9,652 nt of DNA from Nitrospirota bacterium (GCA_023248365.1 JAHFER010000044.1:1-9652); one strand, 5' to 3'; positions 1 through 5,883 are shown, counted from the stretch's first letter. The notes: generated from the letters alone by a model not told the origin. Numbers and translations are program-made.

Positions 1-200
1 GAAAACATATCAAAGAAACCCATTAATGCCCCGCCCTTGTCACGAAGGAAATGGCTTAGCGCCTCTCCATCAATCCCTGGAGTTGGAGTATGGGAACCAA
101 GACGATATACAGCCAAAAGTCCAAATGTAAACAGTATCCTGTTTCTTAATTCTGGAATTCTGAAAATATTTTGTAAGTTAGTGATTAAACGATCAAACAA
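1..200 (-). CDS. secY: Preprotein translocase subunit SecY, N-terminal part (cut by window edge)
   Basis: SecY is the channel-forming inner-membrane subunit of the Sec translocon. It exports unfolded preproteins and inserts membrane proteins with SecE, SecG and SecA or the ribosome. Only the first 66 codons are present. The family start is recognisable: the amphipathic N-terminal stretch (residues 1-20, with IPELRNRI at 15-22), transmembrane helix 1 at about 21-37, then the TPTPGIDGEAL loop at 38-48 and the start of the plug-side region. The start codon is TTG at 200-198. An in-frame TAA lies two codons upstream and no ATG or GTG lies between, so TTG is forced. The SD AGAGGT (209-214) is 8 nt away, inside the end of rplO. 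The gene begins 1 nt after the rplO stop, the usual end of an spc operon, which suggests translational coupling. Confidence 0.95.
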   Translation of the reverse strand, partial: MFDRLITNLQNIFRIPELRNRILFTFGLLAVYRLGSHTPTPGIDGEALSHFLRDKGGALMGFFDMF

Positions 201-201
201 C

Positions 202-642
202 TCAAATTACCTCTGTCGAGCCTCCTGCCTGCTTTATCTTTTCTACTGCACTCCTGCTGAACTTATTCGCCTTTATGACAAGCGCTTTATTTAACTCTCC
301 ATCACAGAGGATTTTTACATCTGATGCCTTCTTGATAATTCTCTTTTCTTTTAAGGACTCCGGCGTAACTAATTCTCCGGCGTTATAATATTTATCAATA
401 ATACCCAGATTCACTACCTGATATGTAACCTTGTTTAAACTTTTAAAACCTCTCTTGGGGATTATTCTTTGAAGAGGCATCTGACCACCCTCAAAACCAG
501 GTGTGGTGCTGCCACCGCTTCTTGCAAGCTGACCTTTGTGACCTTTACATGCAGTCTTTCCATGTCCTGAACCAGGTCCGCGTCCGACTATCTTTTTTTT
601 CTTCCTTGCCCCTTTTGGGGATCTAAGTTCATTAAGCTTCAT
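202..642 (-). CDS. rplO: 50S ribosomal protein L15
   Basis: L15 is a late-assembling large-subunit protein that binds 23S rRNA through a long basic N-terminal extension. The product is 146 aa, the normal length. Residues 1-68 show the extension: MKLNELRSPKGARK, a basic run, the glycine-rich GRGPGSGHGKTACKGHKGQ segment (20-38), then TPGFEGGQMPLQRIIPKRGF (47-66). The C-terminal globular part follows and ends in GGSTEVI. The start is the ATG at 642-640, with AGAGAGGT (647-654) just upstream. The gene sits 11 nt after rpmD and 1 nt before secY, as in the classical spc operon. Nothing is unusual. Confidence 0.98.
   Translation of the reverse strand: MKLNELRSPKGARKKKKIVGRGPGSGHGKTACKGHKGQLARSGGSTTPGFEGGQMPLQRIIPKRGFKSLNKVTYQVVNLGIIDKYYNAGELVTPESLKEKRIIKKASDVKILCDGELNKALVIKANKFSRSAVEKIKQAGGSTEVI
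209..214 (-). promoter_or_regulatory. Shine-Dalgarno site for secY (TTG start)
   Basis: AGAGGT lies 8 nt upstream of the TTG start and overlaps the last codons of rplO. A stronger AGGAGG (221-226) lies 20 nt upstream, too far to be the primary site. Together with the in-frame stop just upstream, this supports the TTG start. Confidence 0.7.
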
Positions 643-653
643 TATTACCTCTC

Positions 654-839
654 TTATGAATCAACTTCTTCAACTGTTACAAGATGTCTTATCTTATTTA
701 CCATTCCCCTTATTTCCGGGGTATCCTGTCTGATGACTTTATGTCCTATCTTCCTAAGACCCAATCCTTTGACTACACTCCTCTGTTTTTCAGGAGTACC
801 TATTTCACTCCTTACCTGTGTTATGGCAATCATTTTCAT
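654..839 (-). CDS. rpmD: 50S ribosomal protein L30
   Basis: L30 is a small large-subunit protein that contacts 23S rRNA. It is absent from some bacterial lineages, so its presence is mildly informative about taxonomy. The product is 61 aa, the usual short bacterial form. The family signature runs through ITQVRSEIGTPEKQ (6-19) and GLGLRKIGHKVIRQDTPEIRGM (25-46). The start is the ATG at 839-837. It overlaps the rpsE stop in a TAATG arrangement, and AAGGT lies 5 nt upstream. A second in-frame ATG two codons later is possible but has poorer spacing. The gene is tightly coupled to rpsE and followed by rplO. Confidence 0.97.
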   Translation of the reverse strand: MKMIAITQVRSEIGTPEKQRSVVKGLGLRKIGHKVIRQDTPEIRGMVNKIRHLVTVEEVDS

Positions 840-1351
840 TATGCACCTTCCTCAACAGAAACATTCTCTGACTTATTTTCCCTCTCTTTAAGAACTTCCA
901 CAGGTATGCGAAGTAAACGCAGACCTTCTACAGTTGCCCTGACTACATTAAATGGATTACCGCTTCCCAGAGATTTACACAACACATTCTGAACCCCTGC
1001 GACCTCCATTATAGCTCTGACAGGCCCGCCTGCAATAACACCCGTACCGGAAGAAGCAGGTTTAATAACTATTGTCTCTGCTCCAAAATGTCCTACAACC
1101 TCATGAGGAATAGTAGCACTTTTAAGGGGAAATTTGATAAGGTTCTTTTTTGCATGTTCATTAGCCTTTCTTATTGCCTCAGGTACTTCGGCCGCCTTTC
1201 CCTTACCAAATCCGATGCAACCATTTTCATCTCCAACAACCACTAAGGCGCTGAAACTAAACCGTCTGCCTCCTTTGACAACTTTAGCCACCCGGTTTAT
1301 GAAAACCACCTTATCTCTTAATGTAAGCTCATCCGGATTAATCTTCCTCAA
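839..1351 (-). CDS. rpsE: 30S ribosomal protein S5
   Basis: S5 is a small-subunit protein at the mRNA entry and decoding region and contributes to translational accuracy and 30S assembly. The product is 170 aa, the usual length. The N-terminal double-stranded-RNA-binding domain is clear (NRVAKVVKGGRRFSFSALVV, about 19-38), followed by VGDENGCIGFGKGKAAEV. The C-terminal domain contains SSGTGVIAGGPVRAIMEVAG, then NVVRATVEGL. The start codon is TTG at 1351-1349. The rplR stop TAA is in frame upstream and no other standard start lies between, so TTG is forced. A strong GGGGAGG lies 5 nt upstream. The stop overlaps the rpmD start by one base. Confidence 0.97.
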   Translation of the reverse strand: MRKINPDELTLRDKVVFINRVAKVVKGGRRFSFSALVVVGDENGCIGFGKGKAAEVPEAIRKANEHAKKNLIKFPLKSATIPHEVVGHFGAETIVIKPASSGTGVIAGGPVRAIMEVAGVQNVLCKSLGSGNPFNVVRATVEGLRLLRIPVEVLKERENKSENVSVEEGA

Positions 1352-1356
1352 AACTA

Positions 1357-1363
1357 CCTCCCC
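1357..1363 (-). promoter_or_regulatory. Shine-Dalgarno site deciding the rpsE TTG start
   Basis: GGGGAGG ends 5 nt before the TTG. It is the only good SD between the in-frame rplR stop and the conserved S5 body, which fixes the non-ATG start. Confidence 0.8.
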
Positions 1364-1378
1364 AATAAATTTTTTAAA

Positions 1379-1726
1379 TTAAAACTGAAGCCCGCTCTCC
1401 CTTGCTCCGTCAGCTAACGCCTTTATATTTCCATGATATTTATATCCACCACGGTCAAAGGAAACTTTGCTTATTCCTTTATCTACTGCCCTTTTGGCAA
1501 TTAAGGAACCAACCTGTTTAGAAACCTCACAATTAACATTTTTTGCGTCCAGTACCTTTTCTAATGATGACGCACTCACAAGTGTATGTCCGTTAAGGTC
1601 ATCTATTATTTGAACATATATATATCTGTTACTCTTAAATACAGTAAAACGAGGACGTTCTATTGTACCAAAGATCTTTTTCCTGATTCTCTGTCGTCTT
1701 TTTCCCCTAAGGTCTGTCTTACTCAA
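1379..1726 (-). CDS. rplR: 50S ribosomal protein L18
   Basis: L18 binds 5S rRNA and, with L5, attaches it to the central protuberance of the 50S subunit. The product is 115 aa, close to the usual 117. The basic N-terminus (RGKRRQRIRKKIFG, 7-20) leads into the family core RPRFTVFKSNRYIYVQIID (24-42). The conserved end FDRGGYKYHGNIKALADGARESGLQF is intact. The start codon is TTG at 1726-1724. No ATG, GTG or other TTG occurs in frame in the spacer. A very strong SD, GGGGAGGGG (1732-1740), lies 5 nt upstream. The gene is 37 nt after rplF and 27 nt before rpsE. Confidence 0.97.
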   Translation of the reverse strand: MSKTDLRGKRRQRIRKKIFGTIERPRFTVFKSNRYIYVQIIDDLNGHTLVSASSLEKVLDAKNVNCEVSKQVGSLIAKRAVDKGISKVSFDRGGYKYHGNIKALADGARESGLQF

Positions 1727-1731
1727 AACAA

Positions 1732-1740
1732 CCCCTCCCC
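1732..1740 (-). promoter_or_regulatory. Strong Shine-Dalgarno site for rplR (TTG start)
   Basis: GGGGAGGGG lies 5 nt upstream of the TTG. The strong match may offset the weak initiation codon. That is an inference from general initiation behaviour. Confidence 0.75.
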
Positions 1741-1763
1741 ATTTTAAATTCCGAACTCTGCAT

Positions 1764-2300
1764 TTATTTTCCTGTCTTTCCTTCTTTCTTAATTATCCTC
1801 TCGTTTTTATATTTTATCCCTTTACCTTTGTATGGCTCAGGTTCTCTAAGACTTCTGATATTAGATGCAACTAATCCTATTAATTCTTTATCTATACCTT
1901 TTAGAGTTATAGCAGTCTGTTTCTCAATTGTAGCTTCAACTCCGTCTGGTAATGGATAATTAACAGGGTGCGAAAACCCAAGATTTAACAAAAGGTTCCT
2001 TCCCTGTAATTGCACTTTATAACCGACACCGTTAATCTCTAATGATTTCTCAAATCCTTTATTTACCCCTTCAATCATATTGGATATTAAAGTTCTGGTT
2101 AGTCCATGCAGCGCTCCGATCTCTTTACTATCTGCCAAAGGCGTAATAACAATAGTTCCATCATTCATTTTAAATTCAAAGCCAGACCTGAATGTCCTCT
2201 GTAAACTTCCTTTCGGTCCTTTAACAGACACATTGTTACTGTCTATATTTACCTCTATACCTTTTGGAATCTCTATAATCTTTTTACCAATCCGTGACAT
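1764..2300 (-). CDS. rplF: 50S ribosomal protein L6
   Basis: L6 is a large-subunit protein near the factor-binding stalk base, contacting the sarcin-ricin loop region of 23S rRNA. The product is 178 aa (the E. coli form is 177). It has two repeated domains. The N-terminal one begins MSRIGKKIIEIPKG and contains VSVKGPKGSLQR (25-36). The C-terminal one ends with the family signature EPYKGKGIKY (155-164). The start is the ATG at 2300-2298, with AAAAGGA (2309-2315) 8 nt upstream. The 51-nt spacer from rpsH is a purine-rich period-7 stretch that also supplies this SD. No anomaly is seen in the protein. Confidence 0.98.
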   Translation of the reverse strand: MSRIGKKIIEIPKGIEVNIDSNNVSVKGPKGSLQRTFRSGFEFKMNDGTIVITPLADSKEIGALHGLTRTLISNMIEGVNKGFEKSLEINGVGYKVQLQGRNLLLNLGFSHPVNYPLPDGVEATIEKQTAITLKGIDKELIGLVASNIRSLREPEPYKGKGIKYKNERIIKKEGKTGK

Positions 2301-2311
2301 GTATTTTTTCC

Positions 2312-2346
2312 TTTTCTTCCTTCTGACTTCTAATTTCTTACTTCTG
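2312..2346. repeat. Degenerate heptanucleotide array in the rpsH-rplF spacer
   Basis: Five consecutive 7-nt units fill most of the 51-nt spacer. On the + strand they are TTTTCTT, CCTTCTG, ACTTCTA, ATTTCTT and ACTTCTG. In coding sense the consensus is roughly NAGAAGT, purine-rich. The last units merge into the rplF SD region. The repeat is imperfect, so it may be an eroded tandem array or low-complexity purine sequence. It shares the 7-nt period, but not the sequence, of the array after tuf. Confidence 0.55.
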
Positions 2347-2351
2347 CCCTG

Positions 2352-2750
2352 TTACCACAACTGACAAAGCACTTCTCCACCAACACCAGATCTCTTTGCC
2401 TCTCTGTCTGTTAGTAAACCACTTGATGTAGACAAGATCGAAATACCAATTCCACCCATTATCTTTGGAATGGAAGCTTTATCAACATAAACCCTGCGTC
2501 CAGGCTTACTGATCCTTTTGATACCTGTAATAGTTGCGACATCATCCCTGTTATATTTTAAAAGAACGCAGATCATTTTTGCGGTGCCTTCACCCGTAAT
2601 TTTGTAATCCTCAACAAATCCAGTCTCCTTTAGGAGCCTTGCCATTTCAACTTTTAAAATAGACACCGGTATATCTACTGTTGCATGTTTCTGTGCACTT
2701 GCGTTTCTTATCCTTGTTAACATATCTGCAATTGGATCTGTCATTACCAT
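2352..2750 (-). CDS. rpsH: 30S ribosomal protein S8
   Basis: S8 is a primary 16S rRNA-binding protein of the 30S platform and, in E. coli, the translational repressor of the spc operon. The product is 132 aa (the family is usually about 130). The N-terminal domain starts MVMTDPIADMLTRIRNA. The C-terminal domain carries the RNA-binding signature STSSG (107-111), then LTDREA (113-118) and GVGGEVLCQLW at the end. The ATG at 2750-2748 has AAGGAG (2757-2762) 6 nt upstream. The second ATG two codons on would be 12 nt away, so the first is preferred. An unusually long 111-nt spacer separates it from rpsN. Confidence 0.98.
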   Translation of the reverse strand: MVMTDPIADMLTRIRNASAQKHATVDIPVSILKVEMARLLKETGFVEDYKITGEGTAKMICVLLKYNRDDVATITGIKRISKPGRRVYVDKASIPKIMGGIGISILSTSSGLLTDREAKRSGVGGEVLCQLW

Positions 2751-2861
2751 AAACTACTCCTTAAAAAACCTTGTTAAAATTACCACAGGTGAATACAAAT
2801 AACCACTTAGTATCAATTAATAAATGTTCATCTGGATTTATCTGTGGATTCATAAACCTCA
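2751..2861. other. 111-nt rpsN-rpsH spacer with widely spaced inverted repeat
   Basis: The second-longest class of gap in this compact operon is here. It contains CCACAG at 2783-2788 and its inverse CTGTGG at 2842-2847, separated by 53 nt, with AT-rich sequence between. In coding sense it starts with AATCCACAGATAAATCCAG, which resembles the dispersed ATCCACAGAT-type intergenic repeats found in many bacterial genomes. That resemblance is from memory and unverified. The rpsH-proximal end carries the rpsH SD. No ORF, tRNA, terminator or convincing promoter is seen. Confidence 0.5.
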
Positions 2862-3047
2862 TTACCAACTTGATTTCATTACTCCAGGTATATCACCTTT
2901 CAGGCTTAGACTCCTGAAACAAATACGGCACATCCGAAATTTTCTGAGGAATCCCCTTGGTCTTCCACATAAACCACAACGATTATATCTTCGTGATTGA
3001 AATTTTGGTTCTAATTTTGCTTTTGCAATTAAAGACTTCTTAGCCAC
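2862..3047 (-). CDS. rpsN: 30S ribosomal protein S14, zinc-binding (type Z) form
   Basis: S14 assembles late into the 30S head, near the A site. The product is 61 aa, matching the short zinc-containing type rather than the 89-101 aa zinc-free type. Cys24, Cys27, Cys40 and Cys43 form the CxxC-x12-CxxC zinc site, followed by FRSLSLKGDIPGVMKSSW, the usual C-terminus. The start codon is GTG at 3047-3045. An in-frame TAA lies five codons upstream with no other start between, and GGAGG (3052-3056) is 4 nt away. It lies 16 nt after rplE, the normal position in spc operons. Confidence 0.98.
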   Translation of the reverse strand: MAKKSLIAKAKLEPKFQSRRYNRCGLCGRPRGFLRKFRMCRICFRSLSLKGDIPGVMKSSW

Positions 3048-3063
3048 ATATCCTCCATTTTAT

Positions 3064-3621
3064 CTAATTCCTAAAAGGCATCCCCATGAATTTTAACAAT
3101 GCCTTACCTTCCTGATTAGATTTGGCGCTGGTAACAATAGTAATATCAAGACCATGTAAAAATGTTACAGAATCATATTTAATCTCAGGAAATAATATCT
3201 GTTCTTTAATGCCAAGTGTATAATTGCCCTTACCGTCAAAGGCATTTCCATTAACACCACGGAAATCTCTGATTCGCGGAAGCGCTATACAAATTAAGCG
3301 ATCAAGAAACTCATACATTATATTTCCCCTGAGAGTTACCTTGCACCCGATCGGCATTCCTTCACGCAGTTTAAAAGTTGCTATGGATTTTTTTGCCTTT
3401 GTTATAACAGGATTCTGCCCTGCAATCTGTTTAATCTCTGCCGCCACAAGATCTAACATCTTAACATTCTGGACAGCTTCACCTATACCAGCATTAATAA
3501 CCACTTTTTTTATGGCCGGAGCCTCCATAGGATTCTTATAGGCAAAATCCCGGATTAATGCGGGTACAATTTCTTTACGATATTTTTCTTTAAGCCTTGG
3601 TACTTTAATTTCCTGTGTCAT
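3064..3621 (-). CDS. rplE: 50S ribosomal protein L5
   Basis: L5 binds 5S rRNA with L18 and forms the B1b intersubunit bridge with S13 at the central protuberance. The product is 185 aa (usually about 179). Recognisable segments are LKEKYRKEIVPAL near the N-terminus, KKVVINAGIGEAVQNVKML (39-57), ITKAKKSIATFKLREGMPIGCKVTLRG and DFRGVNGNAFDGKGNYTLGIKEQ. The C-terminal GLDITIVTSAKSNQEGKALL is also typical. The start is the ATG at 3621-3619, 18 nt after the rplX stop. Its SD is weak (a GAGAGTGGG-like stretch further upstream), so translation may depend partly on coupling to rplX. Confidence 0.98.
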   Translation of the reverse strand: MTQEIKVPRLKEKYRKEIVPALIRDFAYKNPMEAPAIKKVVINAGIGEAVQNVKMLDLVAAEIKQIAGQNPVITKAKKSIATFKLREGMPIGCKVTLRGNIMYEFLDRLICIALPRIRDFRGVNGNAFDGKGNYTLGIKEQILFPEIKYDSVTFLHGLDITIVTSAKSNQEGKALLKFMGMPFRN

Positions 3622-3639
3622 ATTTGTTCAAACCCACTC

Positions 3640-3960
3640 TCAATCAATTATTTCATTGCATTTTTTACAATAACGGACATTCTTGTTATCACCTGTTTTA
3701 AACCCAACCCTTGACGCCTTATTACATTTAGAACAAACCAATAATACATTTGAAATGTCTAAAGAACCTTCCATTTCAATTATTCCACCTTCTTTGTTCT
3801 TGTTCGATGGCTTCATGTGTTTCTTAATTAAATTTAAATTTTCTACAAGAACACGGGATTTTTCTGCAGATAAGAGAATCCTCAAAATCTTTCCTCTCTT
3901 CCCCTTATCCCTTCCTGTCATAATTTCTACTGAATCACCTTTTCTAATCTTATTTCCCAT
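3640..3960 (-). CDS. rplX: 50S ribosomal protein L24 with CxxC...CxxC zinc-ribbon-like tail
   Basis: L24 is one of the two assembly-initiating 50S proteins and lies near the exit tunnel. The protein is 106 aa from the chosen start (E. coli 104). A KOW domain spans about 5-32 (IRKGDSVEIMTGRDKGKRGK), and the NLIKKHMKPS segment follows. The tail has Cys76, Cys79, Cys98 and Cys101 with RVGFKTGDNKNVRYCKKC between and around, a likely zinc site found in many bacterial L24s. Two adjacent ATGs occur, at 3963 and 3960. GAGG is 4 nt from the first and 7 nt from the second, so I chose the second, which overlaps the rplN TGA as TGATG. A reading frame open further upstream lies inside rplN and is not preferred. 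Confidence 0.96.
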   Translation of the reverse strand: MGNKIRKGDSVEIMTGRDKGKRGKILRILLSAEKSRVLVENLNLIKKHMKPSNKNKEGGIIEMEGSLDISNVLLVCSKCNKASRVGFKTGDNKNVRYCKKCNEIID

Positions 3961-4328
3961 CATACCACCTCTGGCGCAAGAGATATTATTTTCATGAATT
4001 TTTTCCACCTAAGCTCTCTTGCTACTGGACCAAAAATTCTTGTCCCTATCGGCTCACCCTGAGCATTAATAAGAACTGCTGCATTTTTATCAAATCTTAT
4101 GTATGAACCATCATCCCTGCGCACACTGTTGACAGTCCTTACAACAACTGCCTTTGCGACCTGGCCTTTCTTGGCAGTACCTTCAGGAATAGCCTCTTTC
4201 ACACTGACAGTAATTATGTCACCTATGCCGGCGTATCTCCTTCCAGAGCCTCCCATTACCCCGACGCACATTACCTTTTTTGCGCCCGAATTATCTGCTA
4301 CTTCTAATATAGTCCTTGGCTGAATCAT
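3960..4328 (-). CDS. rplN: 50S ribosomal protein L14
   Basis: L14 binds 23S rRNA at the subunit interface, contacts 16S rRNA in bridges B5 and B8, and is the docking site for the silencing factor RsfS. The product is 122 aa, the standard length. The highly conserved start MIQPRTILEVADNSGAKK is present. Further typical segments are AVVVRTVNSVRRDDGSYIRFDKNAAVLIN and GTRIFGPVARELRWKKFMKIISLAPEVV. The start is the ATG at 4328-4326, with AGGTGA (4332-4337) just upstream. It begins 14 nt after rpsQ, so the S10-type and spc-type gene sets run together with no room for a separate promoter. The stop overlaps the rplX start. Confidence 0.98.
   Translation of the reverse strand: MIQPRTILEVADNSGAKKVMCVGVMGGSGRRYAGIGDIITVSVKEAIPEGTAKKGQVAKAVVVRTVNSVRRDDGSYIRFDKNAAVLINAQGEPIGTRIFGPVARELRWKKFMKIISLAPEVV
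3965..3972 (-). promoter_or_regulatory. Shine-Dalgarno site for rplX (tandem ATGATG start)
   Basis: AGAGGTGG lies within the last codons of rplN. Its GAGG core is 4 nt from the first ATG (3963) and 7 nt from the second (3960), favouring the second start or dual use. Confidence 0.6.
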
Positions 4329-4342
4329 TAGTCACCTACCCC

Positions 4343-4600
4343 TTATACTTGTGTAGACTCCAATATCTCTATTACCTTCCAGTGTTTTCTTTTACTCAGC
4401 GGCCTTGTCTCGATAATCATTACCTTATCACCAACATGACATTTGTTTTCTTCATCGTGTGCCATAAACTTCTTACGCCTTTTAACAACCTTTCCATATA
4501 CAGGATGACGATACAAACTTTTCACCTCTACAGTCACAGTCTTTTCAGCTTTGTTGCTAACAACATCACCGATATATTCTTTACGCCGTTTTTGTACCAA
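4343..4600 (-). CDS. rpsQ: 30S ribosomal protein S17
   Basis: S17 is an early-binding 16S rRNA protein of the 30S body with an OB fold. The product is 85 aa (E. coli 84). The first strand KEYIGDVVSNKAEKTVTVEV and the HPVYGKVVKRRKKFMAHDE segment are conserved. The family signature GDKVMIIETRPLSK spans 57-70. The start codon is TTG at 4600-4598. An in-frame TGA lies upstream and no ATG, GTG or other TTG falls between. GGGAG (4607-4611) is 6 nt away, inside the last codons of rpmC. Only 2 nt separate the rpmC stop from this start. Confidence 0.97.
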   Translation of the reverse strand: MVQKRRKEYIGDVVSNKAEKTVTVEVKSLYRHPVYGKVVKRRKKFMAHDEENKCHVGDKVMIIETRPLSKRKHWKVIEILESTQV

Positions 4601-4602
4601 TT

Positions 4603-4797
4603 CTATCTCCCTGCCTTCCTCTCATTTATTACTGTCTTTATCCTGGCGATCTCTTTTTTTACCAGGCTTATCCTCATTGGATTTTCAAGTCCGCTAAGCA
4701 CCTTTTGAAATCTGAGGTTAAATAATTCTTTCCTTAACAATTTCTCATGTTCGGTTAACTCTTCATTTGATGCTTCTTTAATTTCATTTAATTTCAT
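4603..4797 (-). CDS. rpmC: 50S ribosomal protein L29
   Basis: L29 is a small helical hairpin protein next to L23 at the peptide exit tunnel, part of the site where trigger factor and the signal recognition particle dock. The product is 64 aa, as usual. The conserved LRKELFNLRFQKVLSGLENPMRI (21-43) lies at the helix turn, followed by VKKEIARIKTVINER. The start is the ATG at 4797-4795, immediately after the rplP stop with zero gap. A GG-rich SD (4802-4808) lies in the rplP end. Nothing is unusual. Confidence 0.97.
   Translation of the reverse strand: MKLNEIKEASNEELTEHEKLLRKELFNLRFQKVLSGLENPMRISLVKKEIARIKTVINERKAGR
4607..4611 (-). promoter_or_regulatory. Shine-Dalgarno site for rpsQ (TTG start)
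   Basis: GGGAG lies 6 nt upstream of the TTG and within the rpmC coding end. With the in-frame upstream TGA it supports TTG as the genuine start. Confidence 0.7.
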
Positions 4798-5208
4798 CTA
4801 TCCACCCCTGACAATAAACTTTGTAGCTAACGGCAGTTTATGTGCAGCAAGCCTTAATGCTTCCTGTGCAATTTCTATTGATACTCCATCCATTTCATAT
4901 AGAATCCTGCCTGGCTGTACAACTGCTACCCAACCCTCTACTGGACCTTTTCCTTTTCCCATTCTTGTTTCAGCCGGCTTCTTTGTAATAGGTTTATCAG
5001 GAAATATTCTAATCCATATCCTGCCGCCCCTTTTTATATGTCTCGTAATCGCAATACGGGCTGCCTCAATTTGCCGGGCTGTAATTCTTCCAGGCTCTAA
5101 AACCTTTAGTCCAAACGTGCCATAGCTCAAGTCAGCGCCTCTTGAGGCGATGCCTTTAGTACGACCTTTATGACACTTCCTGTATTTAACCTTCTTAGGC
5201 GCTAACAC
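4798..5208 (-). CDS. rplP: 50S ribosomal protein L16
   Basis: L16 sits near the peptidyl-transferase centre and A-site tRNA and is needed for late 50S assembly. The product is 136 aa, identical in length to E. coli L16. The start MLAPKKVKYRKCHKGR, the GRITARQIEAARIAITRHIK segment and the loop KKPAETRMGKGKGPVEGWVA are conserved. Arg82 corresponds by context to the arginine hydroxylated in E. coli. The start codon is GTG at 5208-5206, so the gene overlaps rpsC by 14 nt. AAGGAGGG (5217-5224), inside rpsC, lies 8 nt upstream and fixes the start. Translation is probably coupled to rpsC. Confidence 0.97.
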   Translation of the reverse strand: MLAPKKVKYRKCHKGRTKGIASRGADLSYGTFGLKVLEPGRITARQIEAARIAITRHIKRGGRIWIRIFPDKPITKKPAETRMGKGKGPVEGWVAVVQPGRILYEMDGVSIEIAQEALRLAAHKLPLATKFIVRGG

Positions 5209-5851
5209 CAGCCCTGCCCTCCTTTTCCGGGAGTATCTCTCCTTTGTAAATCCAGACCTTAATCCCTATCTGTCCATATGTAGTTTTAGCTTCAGCAAAG
5301 CCATAATCAATATCCGCTCTCAGTGTATGCAATGGAACTCTTCCCTCTTTATACCATTCCGCCCTTGCAATCTCAGACCCTGCAAGCCTGCCTGAACATC
5401 TGACCTTAATACCCTGAGCTCCAAATCTTAGCGCAGACGCAACACTCTTTTTCATGGCCCTTCTAAATGCTATCCTCTTGATTAATTGTAAAGCAATATT
5501 TTCTGCCACAAGCTGAGCCTCAATCTCCGGCTTTTTTACTTCCATTATATTTATGTAAATCTGTTTTCCTGTGAGTGTCACCAAATCCTTTTTCAGCTTA
5601 TCTACCTCAGCGCCCTTTCTCCCTATGATAATTCCCGGTCTTGCAGTGAAAATATTTATCTTAGCTGTTTGTGCTGAACGTTCTATCTCTATCCTGGAAA
5701 CACCTGCATGAACCAATTTTTCTTTAACAAGTTTCCTTATCTTTACATCCTCATGGAGCAATGTTGCATATTCCCTCTCCGCATACCACCGTGATCCCCA
5801 CCATTTTGTAAAACCTAACCTGAACCCTATTGGATGTACTTTCTGACCCAA
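5195..5851 (-). CDS. rpsC: 30S ribosomal protein S3
   Basis: S3 lies at the mRNA entry channel of the 30S head and contributes to mRNA unwinding. The product is 218 aa, a little shorter than E. coli's 233 through a shorter C-terminal tail. The start MGQKVHPIGFRLG is the family hallmark. The type-II KH domain carries the GRKG loop at 77-80, and the C-terminal domain contains GIKVRCSGRLAGSEIARAEWYKEGRVPLHTLRADIDYG. The start codon is TTG at 5851-5849. An in-frame TGA lies eight codons upstream, with no alternative start between. GAGGGGG (5860-5866) is 8 nt away. It follows rplV by 32 nt and overlaps rplP by 14 nt. Confidence 0.97.
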   Translation of the reverse strand: MGQKVHPIGFRLGFTKWWGSRWYAEREYATLLHEDVKIRKLVKEKLVHAGVSRIEIERSAQTAKINIFTARPGIIIGRKGAEVDKLKKDLVTLTGKQIYINIMEVKKPEIEAQLVAENIALQLIKRIAFRRAMKKSVASALRFGAQGIKVRCSGRLAGSEIARAEWYKEGRVPLHTLRADIDYGFAEAKTTYGQIGIKVWIYKGEILPEKEGRAGVSA

Positions 5852-5859
5852 GTAATAAA

Positions 5860-5866
5860 CCCCCTC
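5860..5866 (-). promoter_or_regulatory. Shine-Dalgarno site for rpsC (TTG start)
   Basis: GAGGGGG lies 8 nt upstream of the TTG that begins the invariant S3 N-terminus (GQKVHPIG), confirming the non-ATG start. Confidence 0.8.
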
Positions 5867-5883
5867 TTTTATTCACTCCGCTT

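Noticed and set aside
37..294. Open frame of 85 codons on the plus strand across the secY-rplO junction
   Set aside because: It is antisense to secY and rplO coding sequence and not protein-like.
684..992. Open frame of 102 codons on the plus strand opposite rpmD and rpsE
   Set aside because: It is a shadow of conserved genes on the other strand, with no SD or family resemblance.
1722..1745. Seven-codon leader ORF (MGRGCFE) overlapping the rplR start
   Set aside because: Its ATG is adjacent to the rplR SD and has no SD of its own. A frame this short is expected by chance.
2770..2815. Possible promoter before rpsH (TTGATA with TATTCA 15 nt downstream, coding sense)
   Set aside because: The spacing is short and the -10 match is weak in an AT-rich spacer where such matches are common.
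3964..4008. Extended L24 start 16 codons upstream of the chosen one
   Set aside because: The extra residues (MEKIHENNIS...) come from rplN coding sequence in another frame and are absent from the L24 family.
4316..4708. Open frame of 130 codons on the plus strand
   Set aside because: It lies antisense to rpsQ and rpmC, has no SD and has a composition typical of a complementary-strand shadow. The minus-strand genes are unambiguous.
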